The notes under the pieces are model-generated. The model saw only the letters and a program-made list of their open reading frames with translations. It was not told the origin of the DNA and searched no databases. From Delphinapterus leucas (Eukaryota > Chordata > Mammalia > Artiodactyla > Monodontidae), in contig NW_022098031.1 of the NCBI RefSeq assembly GCF_002288925.2, positions 16,560,212 to 16,624,211 of the forward strand: a stretch of 64,000 bases of DNA, given 5' to 3'. This document shows positions 22,721 through 35,667 of this stretch, in pieces (the stretch's first letter is position 1; each line of letters starts with the position of its first letter). A program made the position numbers and the translations under genes.

Positions 22721-24534
22721 GCCTTGAAGAGATCTATAACTAGGGAACTGAGAAAGTGAAATGTGGAATATGTATGCTGAACAAGTAAGTGCACTTCAAA
22801 GCAGCAAGCTAGATATAGATAGAGCAACATGGGTAGATATTAACTTAGATACTAAGAACATGGTACAAGTTAAGAAAAAAAGAAACCACTTAAAAAAATT
22901 GAGATGCGTAGCCTACTATTTACTTTTGTAAATGAAACACATGAACTTGCTATTTTCATAAATATATGGCCATATTTCAGGACATGTAGCAAGCAGTTTA
23001 GGAAAGGGGGGCTATGGAGCAAGGGAAGATTAAGAATACATTGGAAATTAAACAAAAGAGAGAGACTTTACAACGATGATAATGTGCGATTTCCTTGCAC
23101 CTGAGGTTCAAAAGACAAAGGGAAGTCATGCTCTGTTATTTGAAAATCAAATAATCTTTTTTGATTCTCTTATATTGTGATCCCAGGGACATATTCCTAT
23201 GGGAGAAAGAGTATTTGGAAGTAATTCTGAACAATTCATGAGCATGAAATACACTTCAAAGATAACTTACGCAAAAGAAAATAAATTGTTTTCTAAACAA
23301 ACATTCACAGTAATGCCTCTAGGCAGTGTGGCATTTAAAGTATTCTTTCATAGAACACAGGCTTGGTAAGGCTTGCCTATGGGATGTGGGGTGGGGAATG
23401 AACATAGAGGGCTGACCGTTAATTTTTTCTTTTTATTTATCTCCATGATGATACCTTTGTGAGGCTTCTCTTCCAGTCAGGTTCCCCATTTCTGCATCTT
23501 TCACTAACTGGCTTCCTTCTGGGTGCCTTTATTGTAGTGAGGAGCTGCCCGGGGTGGGGACTATGCTGTATACTTGTGTCAATAGTGCTTTTCTCTTTGA
23601 GATTAATTTTTTTTTCACTCTTTCCTCTTATTTTCTCTGCTATTTTCTGAACTTCCTCCTTATGAACTCTCCTTCCTTTTCAAATTCGAATGACATTTTA
23701 TCAATTCAGGACATTTTCTGGGCAGTACTTCAGTGCTAGAACATACATTACCTCCCTCCTTTCACACTCTGCCTATGCCCTGGCTATATAGATCCACTTG
23801 GATTTCAGCATTTTTAAAGTAGAAAGGGTGAACTTATGCAGCCAGTTTTAAGTTCTGAAATGATAATACAGAAAATGAATCACCATTTCACTAAATTTTC
23901 TCTGTTTGATTTTGTTCCTTTTTTTATTCCAGGTGGTATAATCTAAAACCCATGACATTTGAGATATTTTTAGTGGATTAATTTTTAGACCTTCATTAAA
24001 GATCTCTTTCCTTTGTTTATCCAGTAAGGCAGTGATTCCTTTTCCCATACACAAATTCCACTTTGTTATTGGTTCCTCAAAGGATAATCACTCTTTATCT
24101 AATAATGTGGTAAGTGCCCTGCAGTGGCAGGGTAAGTAAACAATGTGCTGCACAAATTACAAAGTAACTGTGCTGTTTGGGGGAGTTTGACCAGAATTCA
24201 TCTTGATGGTAATTCATTTGATACCCAAAGGGAATAACATCAAGTTACTTGTAAGAAAATGGCAAGTGTCATTTAGTTTCACATTATAACCTACTATAGT
24301 TTAGCACTGAACAAGTGAAGTATATTCTCCCATGGAAATGATTTTCACACACTTTCTTGGTTACTGGAGAGCTAGACTTTTCGGTTTTTCTGATTGGGAG
24401 GCAGTTGCAAGGGTTAATTTAGGAAATATTGACCATCTCCATGTGTGCTTAGTTTGAAAAGCAATGCAAATGTAGGGAAGAGTAGGCAACAGTCAGTAAG
24501 CATAGTTACTGCTCATATGAGACTTCAGTTCTAC
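22721..24534. other. No recognised feature
   Basis: About 1.8 kb of AT-rich DNA with pyrimidine-rich stretches at 23430-23780. Small frames there show no domain. Confidence 0.45.
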
Positions 24535-25430
24535 CAGTTTCTTAGAGTACGGTACATGGACTACTGCATCGTAGTCACTGGTGGAGACTTTTAACCTCAG
24601 GTCGCCTTGGCCTACAGCGGCTTGAAGCAGGATTTTGGTTCCTGGCCAGAGAGTGAGGTCGGGCAGCAACAGTGAGAGTACTGAATCCTAGCCACCAGAC
24701 CACCATGGACCAGTGGCCAGTGACAAGGCCCTGGCCCATCAGCTGTGTAGAAATGAATTTCCCCATAGAGATGGAAAGTAGTGAAGCAAGTAAAGTGTTT
24801 ATTAGGAGGAAAAACAGTACAGTACGTGTGGATAGACACATGGGCGGGATCAGAGAGAGTCGCGCCCTTGTGGTAGTTTGAATCACTTTTATGGGGCATT
24901 TCTTCCGGGTTTCCTTTGACCAATCATCTTGCTTTGCCTGGTTCTGAGTCTGTATTTGGTATATCTCAGGGTCCTCCCCTGGGTGCTTGTGCATCTCTTA
25001 GCCAAGATGGATTCTAGCGAAGAGGCCTATGGGTAGTTGACATCACTTACTATGGGGTGGTGCCACCTCCCTTTTTGACCTCCAAGGAGCCTTTCTGTGC
25101 ATGTGTCGTTGGGAAGGTCTCCTTGACTTTGAGAATGAGGAATATGTGGTCTTTTATCTCTTATCTGGGCAGGGCCCAGCCTCCTCCCTCGATTGTCCTG
25201 CTATTTTCATCTTGGAGTATGGGTCCACAGAGAATGAACTCCAACTGTTTGCCCTGGAACCCATCTATCTCCTGCTTCACTTTGAGCCTAGGTGGGGGCT
25301 CTTGCCCCCCCCAACTACCGAGGTTCTAGTTCAGTAGTTTAGGTGGAGACCCCAAAATCTGCATTTTATCCACACAGACTTAATGCTCCCCAGATGAGTC
25401 CAAGGCATCTTCAATTTTGACAGCCACTAA
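24535..25430 (+). mobile_element. MER5-like (hAT-Charlie) element split by an LTR
   Basis: The left piece (about 24535-24595, with gtacatggactactgcatcg) and the right piece (about 25326-25430, with ttctagttcagtagtttagg, then aaatctgcattt) look like the two halves of one MER5-type element. The LTR between them would be a later insertion. The left half is weak. Confidence 0.5.
24600..25325 (-). repeat. ERV LTR (solo), antisense
   Basis: On the minus strand it has a TATA-like cataaaagtg (plus 24886-24895) about 85-95 bases upstream of an AATAAA signal (plus tttatt near 24799), the usual LTR spacing. The downstream U5-like part complements 'tgaatcctagccaccagacc', a block common in artiodactyl ERV LTRs. 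No gag, pol or env sequence flanks it, so it is read as a solo LTR. The exact ends were not fixed. Confidence 0.65.
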
Positions 25431-25844
25431 GCACCACACAGACACCCAGGTCTAATGTGTGTGGGGATGTGTATGATGTGTGGGTTGTTTGTTCTTTATC
25501 TCTCCCAGTACTTCTCTCTGACAGAGATGTATGCCAATCCTTCTTTCTTTCTCATATAGGAATATTTTTCCTTTCTATTTAATTTCAAAATACATTTTCA
25601 TTTTGGAAATTACTAAGTCCCCCAATAAGAGTATTTGTCACAAAATATTGTGACATCAGTAGGTGTATATCTTGGAATGTGGGGTATGATGTGTTCTGAT
25701 AGATGCAGACAAGGATGCTGAGTTCGACAAATTTATTTTAGAAGTCATTTATAGAGGGTACTAGGCCTTTTGGAGATCATCATTAAATTCTGCTTTCAAA
25801 GTAAGGGTTAATTTAATTTGGCAATTACTCAGATGGGTGGAGTA

Positions 25845-25985
25845 TTTTATGTACATTATCCCTTTTAATCTAATAACCTCCTCTAGAAAGAAGTAATATT
25901 ATTACATTCATTTTCACATGGGAAAATGTGGTACAGAAGCTAAGAAACTTGCCCAAAGTCACACAGATCAATAAAAATTCATTGC
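25845..25985 (-). repeat. MIR SINE, antisense
   Basis: 'acattatcccttttaatcta', 'attcattttcacatgggaaa' and 'acttgcccaaagtcacacag' are in antisense MIR order. Confidence 0.8.
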
Positions 25986-26029
25986 TGAACAAAATCTGGG
26001 TAATGCTGCTGTGGGGAAGGAAGAATACT

Positions 26030-26570
26030 TTTTTCTCTACCCTTCTAGGTTCTTGGCTGAGACTTCCCCCACCCGCTGTGATAAATAACAGATTAACAGG
26101 AGAGAAACAAAGAGAAGATGACATGTTTACCTCTTATATACAAGGGAGATATCCAGGAAAACTAAGAAACTCCCCCAAATGGCCCCAGCCACCACCTTGA
26201 ACAACCTTCTTCAGTGAAAGACTAAAGAAGATGTTGGGAGAGGGGGAGGTCAGTTATGGGAGGTTACCAGGCAAAGCACAGCAATCAAGGGTATGGTTGT
26301 TATGCAGATTTAAATCCATGCCTTCTCCATTGATAAGACTTTCTAGAGATTTAAACATCCTCCTCTTCCAGGTACAGAGAGGGAGACCTGGTTACAAATG
26401 GAGATTTCCCCTGTCAATGTCTCTTACAAAAGGGTAACTTCTATTGGTTTTCAAGAGCTTCTCCTATGTGTGCTGTTTCCTAAAAATAATCACCCTAAAA
26501 TAATCCTTATGCCAAAGAGACATATTTGGGGGACAAATTCTGCTCCCCTTCACTTCTTCTGAGTACCCTC
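26030..26570. repeat. LTR-derived repeat, copy B, divergent
   Basis: The left part 'cagattaacaggagagaaac' and the right part 'aatccttatgccaaagagac' followed by 'ttctgctccccttc' share blocks with copies A and C. The middle is more diverged. Same orientation as the other two. Confidence 0.45.
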
Positions 26571-27699
26571 ACCAGAGACAATGTCATAGGGCTGTTTTTA
26601 TGATTCTTATAAAATGAATTCTTAATCAAAAAGAAGGCAAATTCTTAATCTCCTGAAATCTACATTATGATCCTTCCTTTCCTCTTTATATCTCCCATTC
26701 CCCCCAAAACAATCAAAGGGTGTCTGAGAACTGATCAGAAGAATGAAGACACCACTACATTTGCATTATAGGAGCCTGGCTGAAAGAAAGACTGATGTTC
26801 ACAAAAGTGGCTGTTTTGCATTGATTTATCTTGTGAGAGAGACAAAAGCGAAGAGTGGCCACATGCTCTAGGAAATGACAAAGACCTGTAGAATTAAACA
26901 AAGGCAACCAAGAGAAAACTAGGCTTTTAAAAAGAGTGACAGTTTTACTTCCTTGGTCTACCAAGTAGAAGACGTTCAAATACAGTTTTCTTCTTTTTAG
27001 AGGCCAGGTACAGGGTTACTGAATGAGTTTCACAAAAGAAGAGGTTTCAGTCAGAAATGGCTTGCTGACAGCAGCACGTTCATTGTCTGGGCATAGCAAT
27101 GGAAGCCAGGACATTCAGTGCATCCTTGGTGAACAATGCCAAATAGGAAAATCAAGCAATAAGACATTTTTGTTTCATAATTTGCTAGAGCTTTTATAAT
27201 ACTTCTAGTATTTCTAGTGTGGATGCAAAAAGACTAGACCATCTTTTAGGGAAGGAGATAATTAAAATTAAAAATGCTTTTTTAATATTAGCAATTTAGA
27301 ACCATTTTAAAATTTGGAGATGAAATATTTGTCTGTTGATTTTGCTAAGAGGGGAATTGAAATGCTGATTACAACAACCATTTAATGAAGCTTGGGCAGA
27401 AAAGTTTGAGTCTTTCATTTGAACTAAAGTATATGTAGTTTATAAAGCAAATTCATATGAAAAGTTGCAAAATGTTTTGTGCTTAGAAAGAATGGTTTTT
27501 AAATTATCTTATTTTTTTCTATAATGTTTGAATCATAATAAATGTTGCAGACCAGACTCAAAAGTAAAAGCTGATTTTGATGATACATGTGTGTTTCTTT
27601 AACGGCTAGGAGGGTCCATTTTAAAATTGTTTTTATGATTTTTATTTTCATAGTTATGTATGTTGCAAGATAAACTGAAGCATATTAAAAAGTTTAAGA
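26571..27699. other. Unassigned DNA with one acceptor-like site
   Basis: No repeat recognised. A strong acceptor-like tract ends at 27000, followed by 31 open codons to a TAG at 27094. This is discussed as a weak terminal-exon candidate, not called as a gene. Confidence 0.4.
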
Positions 27700-28095
27700 G
27701 TCTAATTGAGAGAAATCGATTCCAGTTTGGCAGCACTAAAGTGGAAGTGGTTAGGGACACTCTACCTACAGGAGCCCGGGGAAAGACTTACAGAGGAAAG
27801 GTGTGGAAACAGAGAAAGGAAACGATTTGATTGGCTATGGTCTACTGCTTAGTTGGCTCTTTGTGATTGGTTGTCCTTAAGCTTAGATTTTGCAGCTCTG
27901 AGGCATTTACAGGCTTAGGTTTTGGTTTGGTTACATAGGCCCCCATGACATTTGAGCCACCTCGGTTTAAAGGCCTCCTTGTTTCATTAACAATAACAAC
28001 TCAGGTTGTTGAGAAAAACATTGCCTTTTGATTGGGTAGTAGTGGCTCAGTGCAGAGGTTGAAAGGTCAGATCATATCATCTTTGACTTTTTCAG
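27700..28095 (-). repeat. Possible ERV LTR, antisense
   Basis: 'ctctacctacaggagcccgg', 'gatttgattggctatggtct' and 'aggcttaggttttggtttgg' give the mixed GC content and gattgg boxes of an old LTR. No TATA or poly(A) signal pair was pinned down. Confidence 0.35.
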
Positions 28096-28291
28096 CTGTG
28101 AAAGATTCTTCCAAGCGGATGAAGAGGGAAAGTGATTATTAAAGGTTTAAGACTACCAATATCTAGAATTGCGCCTACGCTGCATTAGAAACTGCAGATA
28201 ATTTAGAAATCTCTTGGTTCATCTGGCTTCAGCCCAGGGATTTGCATTTATAACAACTGCTAAATCCTCCCCAAATGGCTGGCTGTGTTGG

Positions 28292-28765
28292 GCAGGGGGA
28301 AATTTGCTCCCCTTTCCGTTCTTGAGTTTTTTTGGCTGGTCTAATAATTAAATTGACACAAGACAGATTCACATGTGAAAAAACAATTTAATTGGTATGT
28401 ACAGAAGTCTCATAGAAATGAGACACCCAGAGTGACCAAAGCAGGCTGTTTGTATATCATTATTAGGCAAAGAAATAGTTATTTGTGGAGATTTAACAAA
28501 ACAGTGGGGCTGGTACTTGGACTAGCACACTAATGAAGAAGTAACAGTTTGTTTATGCAGCTTTCTTAGCTTTGAATTGTTTAACTCTGGTGATAAAGAT
28601 GCTTTCTATCCTCTGGGTATAAGGAGGATACCTTCATATGAGTTTATTCCTGCATTCAGGGGGAAAGCAGAGGGTCAAAAAAAATTTTTTTTTAATAAAT
28701 TTTTTTCCTACTGGCTGTTTATCAAGTAACTTTAATTAAAAATAATGAATATGCCATTGAGGCAT
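28292..28765. repeat. LTR-derived repeat, copy C
   Basis: 'ttttttggctggtctaataa', 'agtgaccaaagcaggctgtt', 'aactctggtgataaagatgc' and 'aaaataatgaatatgccatt' align in order with copy A at 22228-22720. The A-rich run near 28680 is private to this copy. Confidence 0.55.
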
Positions 28766-29879
28766 AAGGGGCAGCCTGCCCTGGGCCCCAGCAGCTGTAT
28801 AGATGTTTGCACATAACTTTGTCTTAAGCATATACTGTTAATTTGTGGTGCATGCCTAGCTGTTACATAGATGAACTGATGATAACTGAGGCTTTCTTTC
28901 TTCTTTTTTTTTTTTAACCAGGCAGTCAGTTTGCAAAAGGTAGAAAAACTTTCTCCCATTTATGTAGCACACCAGTTTTTTTCCCCAAAGGAAACTGCAT
29001 TGATTAATAATTTAAATGCTAGTATCCTTGCAAGTCTATACTCACGTGTGCTGTGGAGACTGGATTACATTCTGCTGTGAGCATTGTGCAAAAGATCAGC
29101 TGTTCCGGGTGGCACGGCTGCTGTAACGGTGTGAATTGCACTTTTAATTTGTCTTCCCATCTGACAGCACATCTAATTATACTTTATAAAATCTGTTTTA
29201 AATGATACTTAAACCTTCCATTGAAAGATATTTACATAAAAGCGAAGATTAAATAAACATTTAGAAGTTCTATCATCAAATCATCTTAATTCAACCACCC
29301 TTTCCGTTGCATTTGAAATGTAATATACATTTTGTTCTTACTGAGCTAATTTTCAACAAAACCAGAGTGGCCCGGAACTACTGATTAGAATGGGAGTCAG
29401 AGATGAGAGATGACCTTTACTTGCTTTGAAGTTATGCAGTCACTCAATTTACATATCTGAGTATTTGGAAACCTTTTTCTACAACTAAAATTCTTTCTCT
29501 TTAAGTTTTCTTAGACTTACACATTTGGCAAGAGTAGTGAATAGGACAGGGGCATATTTTAATTATGTAGAGACTGAGAGATTCAATCAGACCTATTTAA
29601 ATGCAGTGGTTACATTTCTTTTTCTCCTTTTGTCTTGCTTAGTCTTTTTTAGATGCTGTCTTAATATTTAATATTGTTAACGTAATAGCTGTTCTGCTTA
29701 CTAGAGCATCATTATTTTTACATAATACACATTCTTGTTCTTTTCCTCCTGTTTTTTTTTTGGAGAGTTTTAATAAGAATTATTAAATTTAAAAATACAG
29801 TTCTTGTTCCAGTCATCTAATGATTGTGTATTACAAGTCACATTGATTCTTAAACTTGGCTGTATGTTTGGAGCTTTAA
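28766..29879. other. No recognised feature
   Basis: AT-rich DNA between an LTR-type repeat and two MER5-like elements. No gene or RNA structure seen. Confidence 0.5.
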
Positions 29880-30012
29880 AAAACAACTGGTGACTGGCTC
29901 TCATCTCCCAAAGTTTATAATTTAATTAGTCTGGGGTGCAGCTAGGGTCTAGGGATTTTAGAACTTCCCAGATGATCCTGGTGTGCAGCAAAGTCTGAGA
30001 GCTGCTGCTCAC
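29880..30012 (+). mobile_element. MER5-like hAT-Charlie fragment
   Basis: 'aattagtctggggtgcagct', 'ttagaacttcccagatgatc' and 'gcaaagtctgagagctgctg' match the 3' half of MER5. Confidence 0.65.
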
Positions 30013-30057
30013 AAGGGCTAATCAGGTTTCCTTTAAGGAGTTCTGTATTAATGCAGT

Positions 30058-30232
30058 GATTGCCAACCTGTCTGCACATTGGAATCACCTGGGGAACTTC
30101 AAAAAATAATGATGCCTGTGCCTCAAACCCAGAGGTTGTGATTTAATTGCTCTAGATGGTAGACTTGGATTTGGAATTTTTAAAAATCCCCATGTGATTC
30201 TAGAATGAAGACAAGTTTAGGAAACACTGGGT
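30058..30232 (+). mobile_element. MER5-like hAT-Charlie element, nearly complete
   Basis: 'attggaatcacctggggaac', 'ccagaggttgtgatttaatt' and 'aatccccatgtgattctaga' in order, with an end near 'taggaaacactgg' matching the complementary start. About 175 bases, close to the usual size of this non-autonomous family. Confidence 0.75.
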
Positions 30233-32545
30233 TAAACTGTAACTAAAAAATAATAATCTAAATGATATTTTCTTAGGAGATCAAACTTATCTACGTTTGC
30301 ACCATGTATTCATCCTTGGAGGATACTTGATTAAAATGAGATATGAAACATTCTTTCCCCTTGATTGTTAACGTTATGTAAAGGAGAAGGTTAGAGGCAC
30401 TTGGAACTCATAACATTTTTGTAGTGTACTTTTAATTTGCATTCCTATGTATGCTCCTAAGTAGAAGAAATGAACCCGAATGACTTTTACTAACAGTATC
30501 TATAATCTATCTTTGATAGCTGTATTAAAAACATGCATTTATTTTAATGGGTATTATATGTTGGAAAGGGAAAAAAAACTTCTCTTATACAGTTCACATG
30601 AATATTTTTATCTTGGGATGATAATAGAGAAAGTGTTCTGCTTTCTGGTACTAGTATTTGAATGGAGCGTTGGGGTAGGTGGGAAAATCATTTCTAAAGC
30701 ATGAGTTGCTTCATTTGGGTCACTTGATTTTTGTGTAAGATACATCCTCTACTTCCTATCATGGATTTGAACTATCTGTAATCCAGTTGATCCCGGTTTA
30801 ATGGTTACCCCCTGACTTTCCCTCAGATATTTCTTGTATGCTTCTTTCTTTTGGTAGCTCATCCCCTGACGCCCAGCTGTTCCTCCAGATGATTTACTGC
30901 TGCCAATAATATTTATTCCCAAGTACCAGTTTGTTCTTAGGTATAAGTCATTTGCTCTTTTAGAAAAGCCATTCTACTTGTTCTCTTTCCATTACAGATT
31001 CTTCATTCTGTCTTATTTTTTACTGCTTAGTTCTTTCCCCATTTCTAGCTTCCCTGAGTTATCTAGACCTGATACCCTTATACCTTGCCCATCAGTCACG
31101 GTTTGGCCAAGAAAACAGAATCCAAGCTGTGAATCCTAACTGCAAAGGTTTTAATACAGGGACTTAGGATCCATAGAACTTTGGGAGGTCTGGGAGAGTA
31201 AAATTATTACCACGTGGGTGCATCTTCTAACTAAGCCAATTTAAGGTCCTCCCTTCTCAACTTGTCCTTTTCTATAGACAATGCTGATGCCTTAGCCCAG
31301 CTGCTTGATTTATTATTGAACATAACTTCTATTCCTCTATTAATTTACCTTCTCATGAGCTTAATAACAAGACTGAGTATATTCAAGAGTATTATATAAT
31401 TTACCATTTTCTGATTCCTACCCATCTTTCAAGACCCAGGTAACCATTTTTTTTTTTTAAGGAAGTCTCTCATCACCTTTTCTCATATGATTTTTGAATG
31501 AATATTCTATATCCATTGTCTTTGATTTCCACTTTTTTTTCTTTTTTCCTAATTTTGTCACTCCTTATTTTGCCCTGCTTTCTGTATCCTCCCATTTTCT
31601 TTTCATTTCTTTTTTTAAGTTCACTAATGACATGTTTTGCTATATCCGGTGACATTTTTTCAGTCTTGATTCATGTAGAGCTAATGGGTCACTAGATGTT
31701 GTGGGTTACCCTCTCCTTTTTGAAATTCCTAGGGTTAAAAGCAGATGTGCCAGAAGATGTATTCTTTAGCTTGCTAGCTTTTTGTTTGTTTTACCTGTGT
31801 AGAGTGAATCACTGAGGACCATTTTTTTCATCTCCTAAAATGCTTTTTGGATTTTTCTTCTCTGTTCGTAATGTAGCCATTCTAGTCTAGGTGTTCATGA
31901 TGATTTTTGCAGAAACTTGCTAATTGGTGACTCCTGTTTCTGTAACCACTTCTCAACAACTCCTCTCTCTTTGTCCAGTAGGCACTTCATGCAGGTTTGT
32001 TAACTAATTATCTAAAACAAAATGTGCTTCCATTATGTCATTTTCTTGCAGAAGACCTTAGTTTTTGTTATCACCATACTCCTTTGACTGTTGTAAGGCC
32101 CTTCAGGCTCTGGGCTTGATCTGCCATTTCATTCTTAACAACATAACTTCTGAAGAAAAACAATTCTTTTGGCTAAATTGGTTTATTTCTTATATTCCAT
32201 ATGTGTCATCCCTCCTTTGTTTATTTAAATCTTGCCCATCCTTTATAGCCCACTTTGTTCTTATCATATTTAACAAATTACAGCTTCTGACATTATATTT
32301 TTTCTTTTATGGCCATTATTTTTAAAAAGTCCAATATTTGGGAAACAAAAAAATAGATATAAATTTTATTAAGAAAATTCGATTCTTCCATCAATTTTTA
32401 GTTGCTAACAAGTTTTTATCATGAATAATTTAACCATTATCAGTTCTATTCTGATTTCATGAGATCTACCAGTAATCTCCATTATCAAATGGATAATTGA
32501 TTTATTTTTTATTTATTTTTTATTCTTAGTGCCAAGAAAAAAGGA

Positions 32546-32588
<43 letters not shown>

Positions 32589-33339
32589 CAAAGACACAGG
32601 AATTTGGTGTACAACTGTGTTAAAATGGCAGAGTAAAAATATTCTTCTCTGGGTTGAAATGGTAAAGCCCAAACTTCTGCTTTGAGTCCATGATTCTTAA
32701 CATGGCTGTCAAGGTCTTGTCAACTGGAAAACAAACAAAAAACAAAATGCACAATTTAAGAGCTGTGAGTTGAATCTCTTTAGTGTCTTACTGAGGGACT
32801 ATAGCCCAGGAGACAGCCTCTTAGATAGCTCTGATAGAATGTTCCGTAGAGGTGGGGGGGACTGGGAGTTCAATATGTATGTGATTTTGGCAGAGGGTAC
32901 AAGTGATCACGCACACATCTCGGTAGAAGGTTGCTGCTAGTCACAAGAAACAGATATCTTAGTTAATGCTTTTCTAAGTATGGGAAGATGCAAGAATTTG
33001 GGTTCATAGAATTTTTTCCTGAAAATATCTACTATCTGAAGGACTGTTCTGCCAGTTTTCCCAGAACACAGTACCTCATTCCTAATCTCTTCCCTGAATT
33101 CCCTTCTGGGTATGTTGAAGGTCAGTGACTGCAGTGGCTAATGACCTAATTCTTGTGGAACAGGTGGGAGAGACATTCCTCAGTTGGCAGTCTTTAACAG
33201 TTTGACTGTATCTTCCTTTCCCATCCTATCTCTGATGACACATCTTTATTTGCCCTTTGCTTTAGCCATATTGGATTTCTTGACATCCTCTGAACATATT
33301 GCAATGTAATTTTTTCATGCATCTGCACCTTTGTTCTCA
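30233..33339. other. Mostly unassigned DNA
   Basis: About 3 kb of AT-rich, pyrimidine-rich sequence on the plus strand. 31,090-31,170 and 31,250-31,700 vaguely resemble old repeats but were not assigned. The T-rich 31430-31700 stretch gives mirror frames on both strands, which are chance frames. Confidence 0.45.
32549..32585. repeat. (AT)n microsatellite
   Basis: About 18 uninterrupted AT units following ggagg. Confidence 0.97.
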
Positions 33340-33610
33340 CAATTTTCTCTGTATGGAATATACCTTTGTCTCCTTCTTTGCCTGTGAACTTGTACTCTTT
33401 TACAAGGCCAAGTTCAAATGTGTATTGAGTTCTCTGGTCCTTCAAACTTAGTGAATATCCCCTTCCTTTGTGCCATTATATTATTATTTTTGTACCTTTT
33501 AAAAAGTATTTACCACATTATGTCATACATGTTTTCTCTATTAGACTATGAGTTCATTGGTGATCAGGTATATGTCTTCATTTATTTTTCACTCAGTACC
33601 TAGTAGATCT
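33340..33610 (+). repeat. Probable LINE2 3' region, sense
   Basis: 'tacaaggccaagttcaaatg', 'attagactatgagttcattg' and 'ttcactcagtacctagtaga' resemble the L2 3' region in sense. Divergence is high. Confidence 0.45.
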
Positions 33611-34084
33611 TTCACTTGAGATGCTTATGGATACATGCCTCTTTTGTACTGCTGTCTTACACAATGTGTAAAATAAGATTTGGGCAAGCAGACCAGGTCC
33701 TATATTTTTAAAGAAATCTAATAGCCACAAGCTAGGTAAGACTTCTCCTCTTTAGTCATTGAATGTCTCCAGATAGTCTATGTTAAATTGTAGGTTTTCA
33801 TATCCTTTGTATAGTCTCACTGATGGATAATAGACTCTGAAGTTAGGAATAAAAAAAGTTTAAAGTATATTTTTTGAAAGAGATCTTTTTTTAACCTTAA
33901 AATTGCTTAGTATATGAATATATCTTTTTCCTTAACAATAAATGTATATTGTTCAGTCATAAAGCATTTATGGATTACTTATGGTAACATTGTTATGCTA
34001 GAGACACTAGGGCACACCAACATCATAAAGATGTTTCTTGACTTGAAGAGTTTCTAATTTATTTAGAAAGAAAAGGGAAAAAGA

Positions 34085-34460
34085 AATATGATTAGCTAAA
34101 TGTTTCCTATATGGTAATCACTTTTTTGTGTATCTTATGTACATAATTCCTGTTAGCACCTAAAATCACATTATTTCATTGATGAAGAAATGTGGCTCAA
34201 AGTGGTTCATGAACTCACCCAGGGTAACCTAGATATCATCTCTAGTAGATGTGGGAGTTCATAGGGATATGAATTCTAGGGCAAATTCCTTAACTTCTTT
34301 TTCTATCAGTTTCCTAATATAGTTAATTGAAATAATTATCCTCATACGAACTCGACTGAATATCATTGTTTCAGTGATTAACTAAGAAAATATGTGTGAA
34401 GTGATTAGCGCAGAGACTGGAACAGAGTAAGCTCTCAAAAACTGGAAGTTATTATAATTA
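34085..34460. repeat. Two MIR-like pieces in opposite orientation
   Basis: 34085-34270 is antisense (tcattgatgaagaaatgtgg, then aacctagatatc). 34300-34460 is sense (tatcagtttcctaatatagt, then ggaacagagtaagctctcaa). Both are decayed. Confidence 0.45.
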
Positions 34461-34499
34461 TTATGATGATTAAATCATACAACCTCTAAAAAAATAAAC

Positions 34500-35608
34500 A
34501 AGCAAAGCAGACATAATCTCCAAACAACACAAGAAGCTCAAAATGCTGAATGTAGGATTTTAAGCAATGACACTGAGATTGAGGCCCATGTTGTGTGTCT
34601 CATATTTTTGTACAGTGGTTTAAAATGAACAAGGAGCTTTAACGTGCATTGTTGAGGCATGTAAAATGTAGGGGGCTGAAGCACAAGCTTATTATACTAT
34701 AATATGTGTGTAGAGTACTCTAGGAGCTCAAAGAAAGTCTGGCTTGGAGAATGGAGTGAGTTAGGGAAAGTAATAATACTGACGGGGTTGTCATAGAAGT
34801 GCTGGTAGAGGGGTTATAGAAGATAAACTGGGTAGGTAAAATAGCATGAGGAAAGGCCCAAAAATCAGAATAAGAAGTTGTATGTGGAAGAAGAAAATTA
34901 ACACTGCCCAGCAGAAATGAAGGTTTTTAAAAATTTCATTTTCTAAATATCTAGCCATCTGTACAGCTACCTCAAAGAGCAGCTAGTGTTAGAAAGAGAT
35001 AGGGAACATGTTTTCAGCAAGTTTCAGTTGATAATATGTCTGTTAAGTGATGAATACCCACCAGACCAACAAGAAGACCTTAGTAAACAGTGGTTGCCCA
35101 CCATGACATTCCTGGGCCAGGACCAAGATTGCAGAAATATGGGCCTGCAGACCTGTTTATGGGGTTTGTTGCTTGTGTGGATATCATATAGGGACTATTA
35201 TCTTCTTCATTGGAGAATGGGTGACACTGGTGAATAGATTGTTTTCTCTTCATTCATATAATACTATACTCCATAAATCCTGACTGTAAGTGCGTGTTAG
35301 TTTTCTTCTGATATTTTTTCACTCCTCCTGCTACTATTTGTGATTACTTTTCTATTAATCACATTAATATTAATTAATTTGATATTCCAAAGGGGGACAC
35401 TTCTATGAACACTATTTTGAATGGTTCAAGGAGTTTGTTAAGCTTTCACTTCAATTTCCAGCACCTTGCATTATTATAGATTGAAAAAACAGTACCAGTC
35501 TGCCAGTGTTTCTTGTGTATGTGGGCTTCTGGACATGTTTCATTCAAAATGATAGAACAATGGGGGCATAATATTTGATTTTTGATTCTTTAGAATCAAA
35601 AGATTCTT
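34500..35608. other. No recognised feature
   Basis: Unassigned DNA. A frame at 34986-35237 (83 codons) has no splice or family support. Confidence 0.45.
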
Positions 35609-35667
35609 TAGATTTGATTCTTTTTTTTAAACAAATGTCCTTTACTTGAGAGCAAATAAACTTCATT

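Noticed and set aside
22721..22781. Acceptor near 22718 and donor gtaagtg at 22782
   Set aside because: All three frames between them contain stop codons.
24575..24994. 139-codon minus-strand frame
   Set aside because: Coincides with the solo LTR; no gag, pol or env motif and no splice sites.
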